Assembly (NCBI GenBank): GCA_039725955.1
Contig: CP091034.1
Coordinates: 3,596,001 to 3,660,000, forward strand
Direction: 5' to 3'
Source: Sinorhizobium sp. B11
GTDB taxonomy: Bacteria > Pseudomonadota > Alphaproteobacteria > Rhizobiales > Rhizobiaceae
DNA: 64,000 nt
The notes below the pieces were generated by a model that saw nothing but the letters and a program-made list of their open reading frames with translations, did not search any database and was not told where the DNA came from. How positions within the stretch are numbered: position 1 is the first letter of the stretch; every line of letters begins with the position of its first letter. Position numbers and translations under genes: made by a program. Shown in pieces: positions 1-8,220 of the stretch.

Positions 1-39
1 GATCGACAGATCCTCGACGGAAAGCAGCGGCTCAGTCAT
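1..39 (-). CDS. ABC transporter ATP-binding protein, N-terminus only (cut by window edge)
   Basis: Only the first 13 codons are present (MTEPLLSVEDLSI), the usual opening of a peptide-type ABC ATPase just before its Walker A motif. The ATG overlaps the stop of the upstream permease by 8 bases, as expected for the next gene of a Dpp/Opp operon. Function rests on this N-terminus and on position after two permeases. Confidence 0.6.
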   Translation of the reverse strand, partial: MTEPLLSVEDLSI

Positions 40-889
40 GGCGCGGATCCAGAATATCGCGCAGACCATCGGCCAGCAGGTTGAACGCGAAGGAGGTGAT
101 CAGGATGGCAAAGCCAGGCACGGCCGCAACCCACCATTGATCGAAGATCACCTGCGTGCCCTCCGAGACCATCGAGCCCCATTCCGCTGTTGGCGGACGC
201 ACACCGAGACCGAGGAAACCAAGGCCGGCGGCAGCAAGAATGATACCCGAGAGATCGAGTGCCAGACGAATGATCGCCGAAGGCAGCACCAGCGGCAGGA
301 TATGCCCCCAGAGCAGCCGCACGCCGCGGATACCAACCATTTCGGCCGCCGCCAGATAATCGCTGCGTCTGAGCGCCGCCGTTTCGACGCGGGCCTGGCG
401 CGCATAGGCGGGCCAGCTCGTCAGCGCCAGCGCCAGCGCACCGTTGATCAGCCCCGGCCCCATGATGGCAACGAAAGCGAAGGCGAGCAGCAGTCGTGGA
501 AAGGACATGACGATATCGGTGATCCGCATCAGCACGCGCTCGGTGATGCCACCGAAGAAACCGGAGAGGATACCAACGAGAATGCCGAGTGGCGCCATCA
601 GCAGCACCACGACCAGCACCAGCAGCAATGTCGGCCGCGCACCGTAAATGATGCGTGACAGAATATCCCGACCGAAACCGTCTGTACCGAGCCAGTGCGC
701 GGCATCAGGCGGCATCAGGCGATTGGCTGTCTCCTGCAGGTTCGGATCGTAGGGCGCAATCAGCGGCGCCAGCAACGCTAGCGCCAGAATGAAGAGCACC
801 ACCGCGCCGCCAGTCGCTGCGGAAGGCGAACGCAGCACGCGCCGCAGGAAAGATGGACCGCCTGATGGCGCCTGGACGATCGCGCTCAT
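32..889 (-). CDS. Peptide/opine-type ABC transporter permease, DppC-like
   Basis: Inner-membrane subunit of a family-5-type importer, 285 aa. The N-terminus has one membrane helix followed by the family motif around APYDPN and then LGTDGFGRDILSR, typical of DppC proteins. The C-terminal half carries further helices and the cytoplasmic EAA loop (around AAEMVGIRG). The ATG at 889 overlaps the stop of the upstream permease gene (ATGA), so translation is probably coupled. The substrate cannot be told from sequence. Confidence 0.9.
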   Translation of the reverse strand: MSAIVQAPSGGPSFLRRVLRSPSAATGGAVVLFILALALLAPLIAPYDPNLQETANRLMPPDAAHWLGTDGFGRDILSRIIYGARPTLLLVLVVVLLMAPLGILVGILSGFFGGITERVLMRITDIVMSFPRLLLAFAFVAIMGPGLINGALALALTSWPAYARQARVETAALRRSDYLAAAEMVGIRGVRLLWGHILPLVLPSAIIRLALDLSGIILAAAGLGFLGLGVRPPTAEWGSMVSEGTQVIFDQWWVAAVPGFAILITSFAFNLLADGLRDILDPRHD

Positions 890-1968
890 CGCTTCCTCCC
901 CGATTCCAGCCGCGCTACGCCGAGATCGGTCAGCGCGTTGAGAAGCACGAAGGAGGCGCCGACCACAAGCGTCGCCCCGAGGATCGCCGGCATGTCGCCG
1001 GCAAACATCGCCGTCGTCAGGTAACGGCCGATGCCTGGCCAGGCAAAGACGGTCTCTGTCAGCACCGCACCCTCCAGCAGGCTGGCGTAGGAAAGGGCGA
1101 TGACGGTCAACAACGTGCCGGAGACATTCGGCAGGATATGGACGAAGACAATGCGGCGGAGACTTGCGCCCTTGGCCCGCGCGGTCGTCACATATTCCTG
1201 CCCGAGTTCGGTGAGGATCGCAGCGCGCGTCAGCCGCGAAATTGCAGCAAGAGCGTGGAAGGCAAGCACGATCGCCGGCAGCGCCAAATGCGCCAGCGCA
1301 TCGCGAAAGGCGCCCGCCTTGCCCGATATCCACGTATCAACAAGCGCAAAGCCGGTGACCGATTTGACCGTATATTGGAAGACGACATCGGCTCTGCCCG
1401 GCCCCGGCGCCCAGTGCAGCCGCGCGTAAAACAGGAGCAGCATCAGCAGGCCGAGCCAGAAGATCGGCACGGAGTATCCGAAAAGCGAGACGAAACGAGC
1501 AAGCCCGTCCACCCACGTCCCCTGCCGCATGGCGGCGGTTATGCCGAGCGCCAATCCTACGCCGGCACCAAGGATGATCGCCGCCGTCGCAAGCTCTATC
1601 GTCGCCGGAAAAGTCCGGGCAATGTCCTTCGCCACCGGCTGGCCGGTCGAGATCGACTGCCCGAAATTGCCGGATAGTGCCGTCTCGACATAGCGGAAAA
1701 ATTGCACCGGCAGCGGCTGATCCAGGCCAAGCTCCAGCCGCGCCTGCTCATAGGTGGACTGGCTGGCATGGTCGCCGACAAGCTGCAGCGCCGGATCGAT
1801 CGGCGACAACCGCGTCATCGCAAAGGTTACCAGCGCCAGCCCGAAGAGTGTCAGCGCAAATGACCACAGCCACTTCGAAAGCGGCCAGACGAACGACAAC
1901 TCCCGCCAGCTGTTGCGCTGGCGGGAGTTGGTCATGTCGGCATTATCAGGCACTGCCGTCTGCGGCAC
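886..1968 (-). CDS. Peptide/opine-type ABC transporter permease, DppB-like
   Basis: Inner-membrane partner of the DppC-like gene that follows. It has an N-terminal helix, a periplasmic segment with the DppB-type LGLDQPLPVQ motif and five further helices, with the EAA loop near TTARAKGAS. The start is uncertain. GTG at 1968 directly abuts the SBP stop and gives 360 aa; ATG at 1935 gives 349 aa. A 14-bp perfect hairpin (1897-1930) falls in the first codons of either version, so the extreme N-terminus may be untranslated and a later start used. Confidence 0.88.
   Translation of the reverse strand: MPQTAVPDNADMTNSRQRNSWRELSFVWPLSKWLWSFALTLFGLALVTFAMTRLSPIDPALQLVGDHASQSTYEQARLELGLDQPLPVQFFRYVETALSGNFGQSISTGQPVAKDIARTFPATIELATAAIILGAGVGLALGITAAMRQGTWVDGLARFVSLFGYSVPIFWLGLLMLLLFYARLHWAPGPGRADVVFQYTVKSVTGFALVDTWISGKAGAFRDALAHLALPAIVLAFHALAAISRLTRAAILTELGQEYVTTARAKGASLRRIVFVHILPNVSGTLLTVIALSYASLLEGAVLTETVFAWPGIGRYLTTAMFAGDMPAILGATLVVGASFVLLNALTDLGVARLESGRKR
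1897..1930 (-). other. 14-bp perfect hairpin downstream of the binding-protein gene
   Basis: Arms CAACTCCCGCCAGC and GCTGGCGGGAGTTG enclose a 6-nt loop. It follows the binding-protein gene and overlaps the start region of the permease. There is no T tract, so it is more likely an mRNA-stabilising or attenuating structure than a full terminator. Comparable hairpins follow the other binding-protein genes in this window. Confidence 0.6.
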
Positions 1969-3555
1969 TTATTTCGCTACCTTGTCGTAATAGACCTGGT
2001 CTGCGTTGAGACCCTGGGCATAGTTCTTCACCTTGTCGCTTAGCACGACCTGGTCATTGCCTTGAAGCATGAAAACGAAGGGCGAGCTTGCCTGGATCTT
2101 CTTCTGCAGATCCTGATAGAGCGCGGCGCGCTTGGCGGCATCCTGCTCCTTGACGGCTGCAAGCGTCTCGTCGGTCAGTTCCGGGATCACCCAGCCGGCC
2201 TGCTTGGCAACGGTATTGGCCGAGTTGTCCTTGTTGATTGCAAAGGCGCTGGCGTTGGAATGGGCGTCGAAATAATCCGGGATCCAGTAGCGCAGCGTCA
2301 TCTCGAACTTGCCGGCGCGGCCGCGGGCATAGATGTCGCTCGCAACACCCGGCTGGATATCAAGCGTGATGCCAGCCTGGGCGAAGGTGGACTGCAGCGA
2401 CTGGGCAATCGACAGGAACGGCTGGTCGTTAAAGACGATGAATTCGATCTTGAATGGCGTCTTGATGCCGCCATCGGCAAGGATCTTCTTGGCCTTCTCG
2501 ACATCGAGCTTGAAGGGCGTGTCACTGAGTGCGCCTGGGAAGCCGTTCGGCAGGAAGGCCTGGTGAACGCTGCTCTGGCCGCGCAGCAGGTTCTTGGTAA
2601 TGCCGTCATAATCGACGAGATAACGCGCCGCTTCCCAGAAAGCCGGGTTGCCGAGCGTCGGGTTCGCCTTGCTGTTCAGCAGGATATAGTCCTGGCGGGC
2701 CGAGGGAACGGAAAGCACCTTGATGCCGCTCTTGTCCTTCAGCGCCTCGATCTGGTCGGCAGACAGGCCGCGTGCGATATCGGCATCGCCCTGCTCCACG
2801 AGCAGGCGGCGGGCGCCAACATCAGGCACGTTGCGGATAATGACGCTTTCGAGCGTCGGCTTGTCGGAGGAATTGGCATTGGCCTGCAGCACCAGCGCCT
2901 CATGCGGCGTGTAGGTGGCGATCGTATAAGCGCCGCTGCCGGCCGAATTGGTCTTCAGCCAGCCATTGCCGAAATCATTGTCCTTGGCCTGCGGCGAAAC
3001 TGTCTGCTCGTCGACGATAGAGGCGATCGGCGCCGTCAGGATCGAGAGCGCGAAGCCGGAGCCGACATCCGCCGTCCAGGTGAGCTTGACATGCTTGTCG
3101 TCAACCTTGGTGATCGCGGCATCGACATTGTCGGCCTTCCAGCCGAGTTCGTTGAGGATGAAGGCCGGCGACTTGTTGAGCTTCACGGCGCGCGTCAGCG
3201 AGAAGATCACGTCTTCGGGGCGAACCGGATTGCCGGAGGCGAACTTGGCGCCGGCGAGCGCAAAGGTCAGGCTCTTGCCATCGCTACCTGCTTCCCAGGA
3301 AGCGGCAAGTCCCGCCTCGATCTTCGTGCCGTCATCGCGATTGGACTGCACGAGACGCTGATAGATGTTGTTGAAGGACTGGACGGTCGTGAGCTCGAAA
3401 CCTTCAGCCGGGTCGAAACTGACAGCATCGTCGATCGACTGAGCGACGACGAGCACATCAGGCGGCGTCTCGGCGTGAACAACGGGGGCGCTGAAAGCGA
3501 GCGCCAGGCTGAAGACGGTGCCGAGCAGCTTGGCGCGGCTGGAAATGATGGACAT
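1969..3555 (-). CDS. Extracellular solute-binding protein family 5 of a peptide/opine-type ABC importer
   Basis: Periplasmic receptor for the importer, 528 aa. ATG at 3555 is chosen because AAGGGGAG precedes it at good spacing and the protein then opens with a signal peptide (basic MSIISSRAK, hydrophobic core, cleavage after VVHA). The mature part reads as a DppA/OppA-class protein, with the early FDPAEGFELTT and the PEDVIFSLTRA segments typical of the family. It is followed immediately by the two permeases. Ligand unknown. Confidence 0.9.
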   Translation of the reverse strand: MSIISSRAKLLGTVFSLALAFSAPVVHAETPPDVLVVAQSIDDAVSFDPAEGFELTTVQSFNNIYQRLVQSNRDDGTKIEAGLAASWEAGSDGKSLTFALAGAKFASGNPVRPEDVIFSLTRAVKLNKSPAFILNELGWKADNVDAAITKVDDKHVKLTWTADVGSGFALSILTAPIASIVDEQTVSPQAKDNDFGNGWLKTNSAGSGAYTIATYTPHEALVLQANANSSDKPTLESVIIRNVPDVGARRLLVEQGDADIARGLSADQIEALKDKSGIKVLSVPSARQDYILLNSKANPTLGNPAFWEAARYLVDYDGITKNLLRGQSSVHQAFLPNGFPGALSDTPFKLDVEKAKKILADGGIKTPFKIEFIVFNDQPFLSIAQSLQSTFAQAGITLDIQPGVASDIYARGRAGKFEMTLRYWIPDYFDAHSNASAFAINKDNSANTVAKQAGWVIPELTDETLAAVKEQDAAKRAALYQDLQKKIQASSPFVFMLQGNDQVVLSDKVKNYAQGLNADQVYYDKVAK

Positions 3556-3583
3556 GGAAAACTCCCCTTGGGTGATGAAAAAA

Positions 3584-4114
3584 TCAGTTAGCGCCTTCGG
3601 CAAAGGCCTCAAGCTCGGGATCGAAATCGACCTCGACAACGTTGATGTAGACGGCAGTGGCGATCATGATCCCGGCAAAGGCGACGAGATCGACGAGAAC
3701 CTTGGTGTCGTAGCGTGCCTTCAGCTCCACCCAGATATCGGCAGGAATAGCCTTGGAATCGGCGACAATTGCGGTGCCAAAACGTTTAAGCAGAAATTCG
3801 ATGTCGCTGAGTTCCAGAGCATCCGGGTTGAACCCATTCCTGATCAGCGCACGGCGAAAGAAGGTGACGGCGATATCCGACTTCAGCGCCTTGGAAATCG
3901 AATGCGAGAAGATCCAGATCTCGCGATCGCTGATGGCGGGGTCGAGCTCAGCCCGGAGCGTGAACCATTCGGCATAGATGCGGTGCGCTTCCGGCGAATG
4001 CAGCAGCGTTCGCTTCATGTTGGTCATGTTGCCGCGAACCCGCACCTCCTCGTCATGCGCTGCGCGAATCTCTTCGGAAGCGGTGTCGTAATCGATGTGA
4101 GGAAGCTGGCTCAT
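3584..4114 (-). CDS. Carboxymuconolactone decarboxylase/AhpD-fold protein without cysteines
   Basis: 176 aa, first gene of the importer operon, 28 bp upstream of the binding-protein start. The helical pattern (MTNMKRTLLHSPEAHRIY, then REIWIFSHSISKAL) is that of the CMD/AhpD-like family. The CxxC redox pair of AhpD enzymes is absent and the protein has no cysteine at all, so peroxidase activity is not expected. A decarboxylase-like or structural role linked to the imported compound is possible. I cannot assign a substrate. Confidence 0.6.
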   Translation of the reverse strand: MSQLPHIDYDTASEEIRAAHDEEVRVRGNMTNMKRTLLHSPEAHRIYAEWFTLRAELDPAISDREIWIFSHSISKALKSDIAVTFFRRALIRNGFNPDALELSDIEFLLKRFGTAIVADSKAIPADIWVELKARYDTKVLVDLVAFAGIMIATAVYINVVEVDFDPELEAFAEGAN

Positions 4115-4199
4115 GCGGATTGCTCTTTCTTTGTGCGATAAAGGCTAACGAGGTGGCGCGATATTGTGCAGTCCATATTCATCCAGCTTTTTCGCCTTT

Positions 4200-4250
4200 T
4201 GACGAAAATTATTCCGCGGAACGTTACCGGCAAAAACGAACTTTTCGTCA
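4200..4250. promoter_or_regulatory. Spaced inverted repeat in a divergent promoter region
   Basis: TGACGAAAA (4200-4208) and TTTTCGTCA (4242-4250) form perfect 9-bp arms 33 nt apart, between the minus-strand Dpp-type operon and the plus-strand amino-acid importer. It could be paired operator half-sites for a regulator of the minus-strand operon. No binding protein can be named. Confidence 0.35.
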
Positions 4251-4281
4251 CAGATATATCAGCATTTCACATTAAGCGTTC

Positions 4282-4310
4282 TTGACATCAACGCGCACAA
4301 ACGACACGAT
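4282..4310 (+). promoter_or_regulatory. Sigma-70-type promoter of the amino-acid importer operon
   Basis: TTGACA at 4282-4287 is a consensus -35 box; 17 nt later CACGAT (4305-4310) is a modest -10. The LacI-type palindrome begins at 4310, where transcription should start, which suits repression. This makes the in-frame TTG at 4282 an unlikely start codon for the permease. Confidence 0.55.
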
Positions 4311-4323
4311 GAAACCGGTTTCA
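4310..4323. promoter_or_regulatory. LacI-family operator palindrome
   Basis: TGAAACCGGTTTCA is a perfect 14-bp palindrome with the central CG typical of LacI/GalR operators. It covers the predicted transcription start of the importer operon. A LacI-family repressor gene lies at the other end of the operon, and a related site sits at its own divergent promoter (9314-9327). Confidence 0.7.
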
Positions 4324-4344
4324 ATCGTACATAAGGGAGTGATC

Positions 4345-5016
4345 GTGCGGTTCGACCTTTCGATCCTCTTGCCCCATCTGGGCTTTCTGGCGCAAGGCGC
4401 ACTGCTGACGGCGGAAGCCTGTGCTCTGGCGCTGATTGGCAGCGTCATCATGGGCGCTTTCGTCGCCATTGCGCGCACGTCTTCCTCCGCTCTTCTGCGC
4501 AGGATCTCCTTCGTCTACGTCGATATCTTCCGCAACGTGCCCTTCATCGTGCAGCTGTTCTTCTTCTATTACGGCCTGCCCGAGATCGGCATCTATATCG
4601 ATGCCTTCACCACGGGTGTCGTGGCACTGTCGATTGCCGGCGGCGCCTATGCGTCCGACGTGATCCGCGCCGGCATCCTGGCAATCGATCCCGGCATTAT
4701 CGAAGCCGCTGAAGTCAGCGGCCTTTCGCGCCGGGTAACCTTCACCAAGATCGTGCTGCCGATCGCGCTCAGAACCTCCGTTCGCCCGCTCGGCTCCGTG
4801 CTGATCAACATGATCCTGACATCGTCGATCCTCTCGACGATCACGCTGAACGAGCTGACCGGCTCGGCGCAGATCGTCGTCTCGCAGACTTACAGGCCCT
4901 TCGAGGTGTATGTCGTGCTGCTCGTGGTCTATGCCTTGCTGACCTATCTCGTCTCGCTCGGAATCGCCCTCCTCCACCGCCGCCTGAACCGCGACATGAT
5001 GGAGGCTGTAGCCTGA
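4345..5016 (+). CDS. Polar amino-acid-type ABC transporter permease
   Basis: First gene of a HisMQ-type importer operon, 223 aa from GTG at 4345. That start is preferred because AAGGGAG precedes it and because the promoter and operator lie at 4282-4323, which rules out the longer TTG and ATG options. The sequence has the amino-acid permease layout: RNVPFIVQLFFFYYGLPEI after the second helix and the EAA loop around EAAEVSGLSRR. It overlaps the next permease by one base (TGATG). Confidence 0.85.
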   Translation: MRFDLSILLPHLGFLAQGALLTAEACALALIGSVIMGAFVAIARTSSSALLRRISFVYVDIFRNVPFIVQLFFFYYGLPEIGIYIDAFTTGVVALSIAGGAYASDVIRAGILAIDPGIIEAAEVSGLSRRVTFTKIVLPIALRTSVRPLGSVLINMILTSSILSTITLNELTGSAQIVVSQTYRPFEVYVVLLVVYALLTYLVSLGIALLHRRLNRDMMEAVA

Positions 5017-5687
5017 TGCGTTTTTCCGATTTCACCCCCTTCGATATCTGGCTGCTTTTACAAGGCCTCGGCGTCAGCCTCGGTCTGTTTCTCTCGACGT
5101 CCCTCATCGGTCTCCTGATCGGCACATCATGGGCGGTCTGCCGCTTCTACCGCGTGCCGGTGCTGACCCCGGTCATCACCTTCATTGCAGAACTCCTGAA
5201 GAACTCGCCCGTTCTGGTGCAGCTCTTCCTCGTCTTCTTCGGCCTGCCTGGCCTCCTACACATCCGGATCACGCCGACGACTGCGGCCACCATCACGCTT
5301 TCGGCCAATTCCGCAGCCTTCGTCTACGTCATCGCGGTCTCGGCAATCGAATCCATCGGCCGCGACCAGATCGAGGCTGCTCGCGTCTTCGGCCTCACCC
5401 GCTGGCAGGTGCTGCGCCATGTCGTGGCTCCCCAGGCCATGGCCTTCGCCATCGGCCCGCTGACCGCCCTTCTCGTCAACCAGCTGCAGGTCACCTCGCT
5501 GATCTCGGTCATCGGCGTCGTCGACCTCACCAAGATCGGCAACATCCTGAACCTGCGCACGCTGAAACCCTTCATCGTCTGGACAGTGGTCGGCCTGCTC
5601 TATTACCTCTGCGCCAAGCTGCTCGCATGGCTCGGCGCCCGCTTCGAAAACCGCCTCAGGGCGCATGCCGCCTGGAGAGGGCTCTAA
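5016..5687 (+). CDS. Polar amino-acid-type ABC transporter permease
   Basis: Second permease of the importer, 223 aa. LLKNSPVLVQLFLVFFGLPGL corresponds to the conserved segment of HisM/GlnP proteins, and EAARVFGLTRWQVL is the EAA loop that contacts the ATPase. Its ATG overlaps the stop of the first permease, so the two are likely made together as a heterodimer. Confidence 0.88.
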   Translation: MRFSDFTPFDIWLLLQGLGVSLGLFLSTSLIGLLIGTSWAVCRFYRVPVLTPVITFIAELLKNSPVLVQLFLVFFGLPGLLHIRITPTTAATITLSANSAAFVYVIAVSAIESIGRDQIEAARVFGLTRWQVLRHVVAPQAMAFAIGPLTALLVNQLQVTSLISVIGVVDLTKIGNILNLRTLKPFIVWTVVGLLYYLCAKLLAWLGARFENRLRAHAAWRGL

Positions 5688-5688
5688 T

Positions 5689-6423
5689 ATGCTCAAAGTA
5701 GAAAACGTCAAAAAGGCCTTTGGTCCTACAACCGTTCTCGATGGCGTCAACCTCACCATCAATCCCGGCGAGGTCGTATCCATTCTCGGCTCCTCCGGCT
5801 CCGGCAAATCGACGCTGATCCGTTGCATCAACGGCCTGGAAAAGTTGAACGGCGGCAGCATCACGGTCGATAATTTCGACGTCGGCAAGCCGAAGGAATT
5901 GGCCGAAGCCCGCAAGCGCTCGGCCACCGTTTTCCAGCTCTTCAATCTCTATCCGCATATGACCGTGCTCGGAAACGTGACGCTGGCTCCAGTCGAAGTG
6001 CTGAAAAAGCCGCGTGCCGAAGCCGAAGCCACCGCCCGTGCGCTGCTGCAATCCGTCGGCCTCGGAGATCGCGCCGATGCCTATCCAGCCCAGCTTTCCG
6101 GCGGCCAGCGCCAGCGCGTCGGCATTTGCCGGGCGCTTGCCATGCAGCCGCGTTACCTGCTGCTTGATGAAGTCACCAGCGCGCTCGACCCGGAAATGAC
6201 GGCCGAAGTGCTGGCTATCCTCGCCAAGCTCGCAGCCGAAGGCACAACCATGCTCTTCGTCACCCACGAGATCGAATTCGCGCGGCAGATTTCCAACCGC
6301 ATAGTCTTCCTCGACAAGGGCAAGCTGCTCGTCGATCTGCCGACTGCGGATTTCTTCGCCGCCGAGGGCGGCATGACCAACCCGCGTATCGCCCAGTTCC
6401 TGTCCAAAATGCGTAAAGATTAG
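5689..6423 (+). CDS. Amino-acid-type ABC transporter ATP-binding protein
   Basis: 244 aa, the usual GlnQ/HisP length. ATG at 5689 follows GGAGAGGG at good spacing; an earlier in-frame ATG inside the permease gene is disregarded. Walker A GSSGSGKST, Q-loop VFQLFNLYPHMT, signature LSGGQRQR and Walker B LLLDEVTSALD are all intact, followed by the switch His in VTHE. It energises the two preceding permeases. Confidence 0.93.
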   Translation: MLKVENVKKAFGPTTVLDGVNLTINPGEVVSILGSSGSGKSTLIRCINGLEKLNGGSITVDNFDVGKPKELAEARKRSATVFQLFNLYPHMTVLGNVTLAPVEVLKKPRAEAEATARALLQSVGLGDRADAYPAQLSGGQRQRVGICRALAMQPRYLLLDEVTSALDPEMTAEVLAILAKLAAEGTTMLFVTHEIEFARQISNRIVFLDKGKLLVDLPTADFFAAEGGMTNPRIAQFLSKMRKD

Positions 6424-6431
6424 AGGTATTC

Positions 6432-7349
6432 ATGCTGCTCTTGGCCAATAAAGAAGCCTGGCCCGGTTTCCCGACGACGGTGCAGATGCTGCGCGAAGGC
6501 GCCATCAGCCTCGACGCCATGGTCGCCGGCATCAGCAAGGTGGAAAGCGAAGTCCAGGTCCGCAGCGTCGGTTACGGCGGCTGGCCGAACATGCTCGGCA
6601 ATATGGAACTCGACGGCGCCGTCATGGATGGCAACACCCGCGATGTCGGCACTGTCGGCGCCGTGCCGAATACGCTGCCGGTCGCTCGCCTCGCCCACGA
6701 AGTAATGAAGCGCCTGCCGCATGTGATGCTGACCGGCGATGGCGCTCGCCGCTTTGCCAGTGAAATCGGTTTCTCCGAAGACGACGTGCTCTTCGAAGAC
6801 AGCAAGCGCGTGTGGTGGGAGCGGCTGGAAAAGGAACTGTCGCCGGAAGAGCTGGCGAAATTTCCCGATATCCCTCTGGCGCCGCTGAGCCGCGCCATCA
6901 CTGACCCCGAACGTGTGCGAGACACGACCGTCTTCCTGTCTGCCGACCCGGCGCGCGGCATCCATGCTGCGACATCGACATCCGGCTGGGCTTGGAAATA
7001 TCCGGGCCGTCTGGGCGACAGCCCCATTCCCGGCGCCGGCTTCTATGCCGACAGCCGTTACGGCGCGGCCGCCTGCACCCATACCGGTGAAATGACCATG
7101 CGCTGCTCGACCGCGCGCACTGTCGTGCTGGCGCTCAAATTCGGCTATTCGCTTTCCGACGCCGTCAAGCTGGCGGTCGAGGAGCTCAATGAACTGTCCT
7201 CCGGTTTCCTGGCCGGCGTGGTCATCCATGCTGTCGATGCCAAGGGCAACCATGAGGTCGTGAATTTCAGATGCGAGGGCGAAATCCGCTACTGGCTCTG
7301 GGAGGACTCGATGCCCGAACCGGAACTTCGGGCCGCGAAACAGGCATAA
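6432..7349 (+). CDS. Glycosylasparaginase/isoaspartyl-peptidase family Ntn-hydrolase
   Basis: 305 aa. The block HAATSTSGWAWKYPGRLGDS (about residues 168-187) followed by PIPGAGFYAD is diagnostic of the N4-(beta-N-acetylglucosaminyl)-L-asparaginase family, and GEMTMRC matches the later substrate-site segment. These enzymes self-cleave to expose an N-terminal Thr; D154-T155 occupies that position. The preceding residue is Arg rather than the usual His. No signal peptide is visible, so it should act in the cytoplasm on a solute brought in by the importer encoded around it. AGAGGT precedes the ATG. The true substrate (glycosyl-Asn or a beta-aspartyl compound) is open. Confidence 0.8.
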   Translation: MLLLANKEAWPGFPTTVQMLREGAISLDAMVAGISKVESEVQVRSVGYGGWPNMLGNMELDGAVMDGNTRDVGTVGAVPNTLPVARLAHEVMKRLPHVMLTGDGARRFASEIGFSEDDVLFEDSKRVWWERLEKELSPEELAKFPDIPLAPLSRAITDPERVRDTTVFLSADPARGIHAATSTSGWAWKYPGRLGDSPIPGAGFYADSRYGAAACTHTGEMTMRCSTARTVVLALKFGYSLSDAVKLAVEELNELSSGFLAGVVIHAVDAKGNHEVVNFRCEGEIRYWLWEDSMPEPELRAAKQA

Positions 7350-7371
7350 TCAAGAAGAGGGAAATGGAACC

Positions 7372-8163
7372 ATGAAACGCATTCTCACAGCCATTGCCGC
7401 GCTGGCCGTCGTTGCCGGCTCTGCGCTTCCGTCCTTTGCCGGCATGCTCGACGACATCCGCTCACGCGGCGTCGTGCGCATCGGCGTATCGCTTGGCGGC
7501 GAGCCGATCGGTTTCCGCGACGCGCAGAACAACCCCGTCGGTTACGACGTCGATGTCGCCAACCGTCTGGCCGAAAAGCTCGGCGTACCGGTCGAATTCA
7601 CCGACGTCTCGGGCGATGCGCGCATCTCTATGCTGGTTTCCGGCCAGATCGACGTGGCGATCGCCAATACCTCTGCCACGCTCGAGCGCGCCAAGGTCGT
7701 CGACTTCTCGATCCCCTATAACCGCGCCGGCCTGCGCGTTATCGTCCAGAAGGACGCCGGCATCAAGGAACTGAAGGATCTCTCGGGCAAGAAGGTTGTC
7801 GTCGGCCGTGGTACGACGGGCGAGACATTCCTCAAGTCCGCCGTCCCGGATGCGCAGCTCGTCTATGTCGACCAGTTCGCTCCCGATGGCGTGTTGCAGC
7901 TCCAGCAGAAGCGCGTCGATGCTGCGATCGAAGATTCCTCGCTGCTGGACTATCTCGCCACCAAGAACCCGACGCTGGTTACGCTCGCCGGCCTCTATTC
8001 CAACGACCCGATCGGCATGGCTGTCGCCAAGGGCGATCCGGAATTCGTCCGCTGGCTCGACATGTTCGTTTCCGACTACATCCAGTCGGGCGCTTATGAA
8101 GCCAATTACAAGAAGTGGTGGGGCGCAGAAGCCAACCCGCCGGCTCTGAACCCGCAGTGGTAG
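7372..8163 (+). CDS. Extracellular solute-binding protein family 3
   Basis: Periplasmic receptor of the importer, 263 aa, last in its operon. A 23-residue signal peptide (MKRILTAIAALAVVAGS to SFAG) precedes the family-3 pattern GVVRIGVSLGGEPIGFRD and PVGYDVDVANRLAEKLGV. The amino-acid ligand site residues around SGDARISML and TTGETF are present. A GC-rich terminator-like hairpin follows. Confidence 0.92.
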   Translation: MKRILTAIAALAVVAGSALPSFAGMLDDIRSRGVVRIGVSLGGEPIGFRDAQNNPVGYDVDVANRLAEKLGVPVEFTDVSGDARISMLVSGQIDVAIANTSATLERAKVVDFSIPYNRAGLRVIVQKDAGIKELKDLSGKKVVVGRGTTGETFLKSAVPDAQLVYVDQFAPDGVLQLQQKRVDAAIEDSSLLDYLATKNPTLVTLAGLYSNDPIGMAVAKGDPEFVRWLDMFVSDYIQSGAYEANYKKWWGAEANPPALNPQW

Positions 8164-8173
8164 GATGATCCTC

Positions 8174-8199
8174 ACAGGCCGCCTTCGGGCGGCCTGTTT
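8174..8199 (+). terminator. Terminator-like hairpin after the amino-acid importer operon
   Basis: ACAGGCCGCC and GGCGGCCTGT form a perfect 10-bp stem with a stable TTCG loop, followed by only a short T run. It lies between convergent genes, just after the binding-protein stop. Confidence 0.7.
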
Positions 8200-8220
8200 G
8201 CTGTCAGGAGGTCATTTCTA

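Noticed and set aside
2062..3591. 509-codon open frame on the plus strand opposite a binding-protein gene
   Set aside because: It mirrors the real gene in GC-rich DNA, has no recognisable motif and an Arg/Gly/Asp-heavy composition; the minus-strand gene has a signal peptide and family motifs.
4282..4344. Longer permease N-terminus from TTG 4282 or ATG 4309
   Set aside because: TTGACA here is the -35 box and the region holds a -10 and a perfect operator; GTG 4345 has the ribosome binding site.
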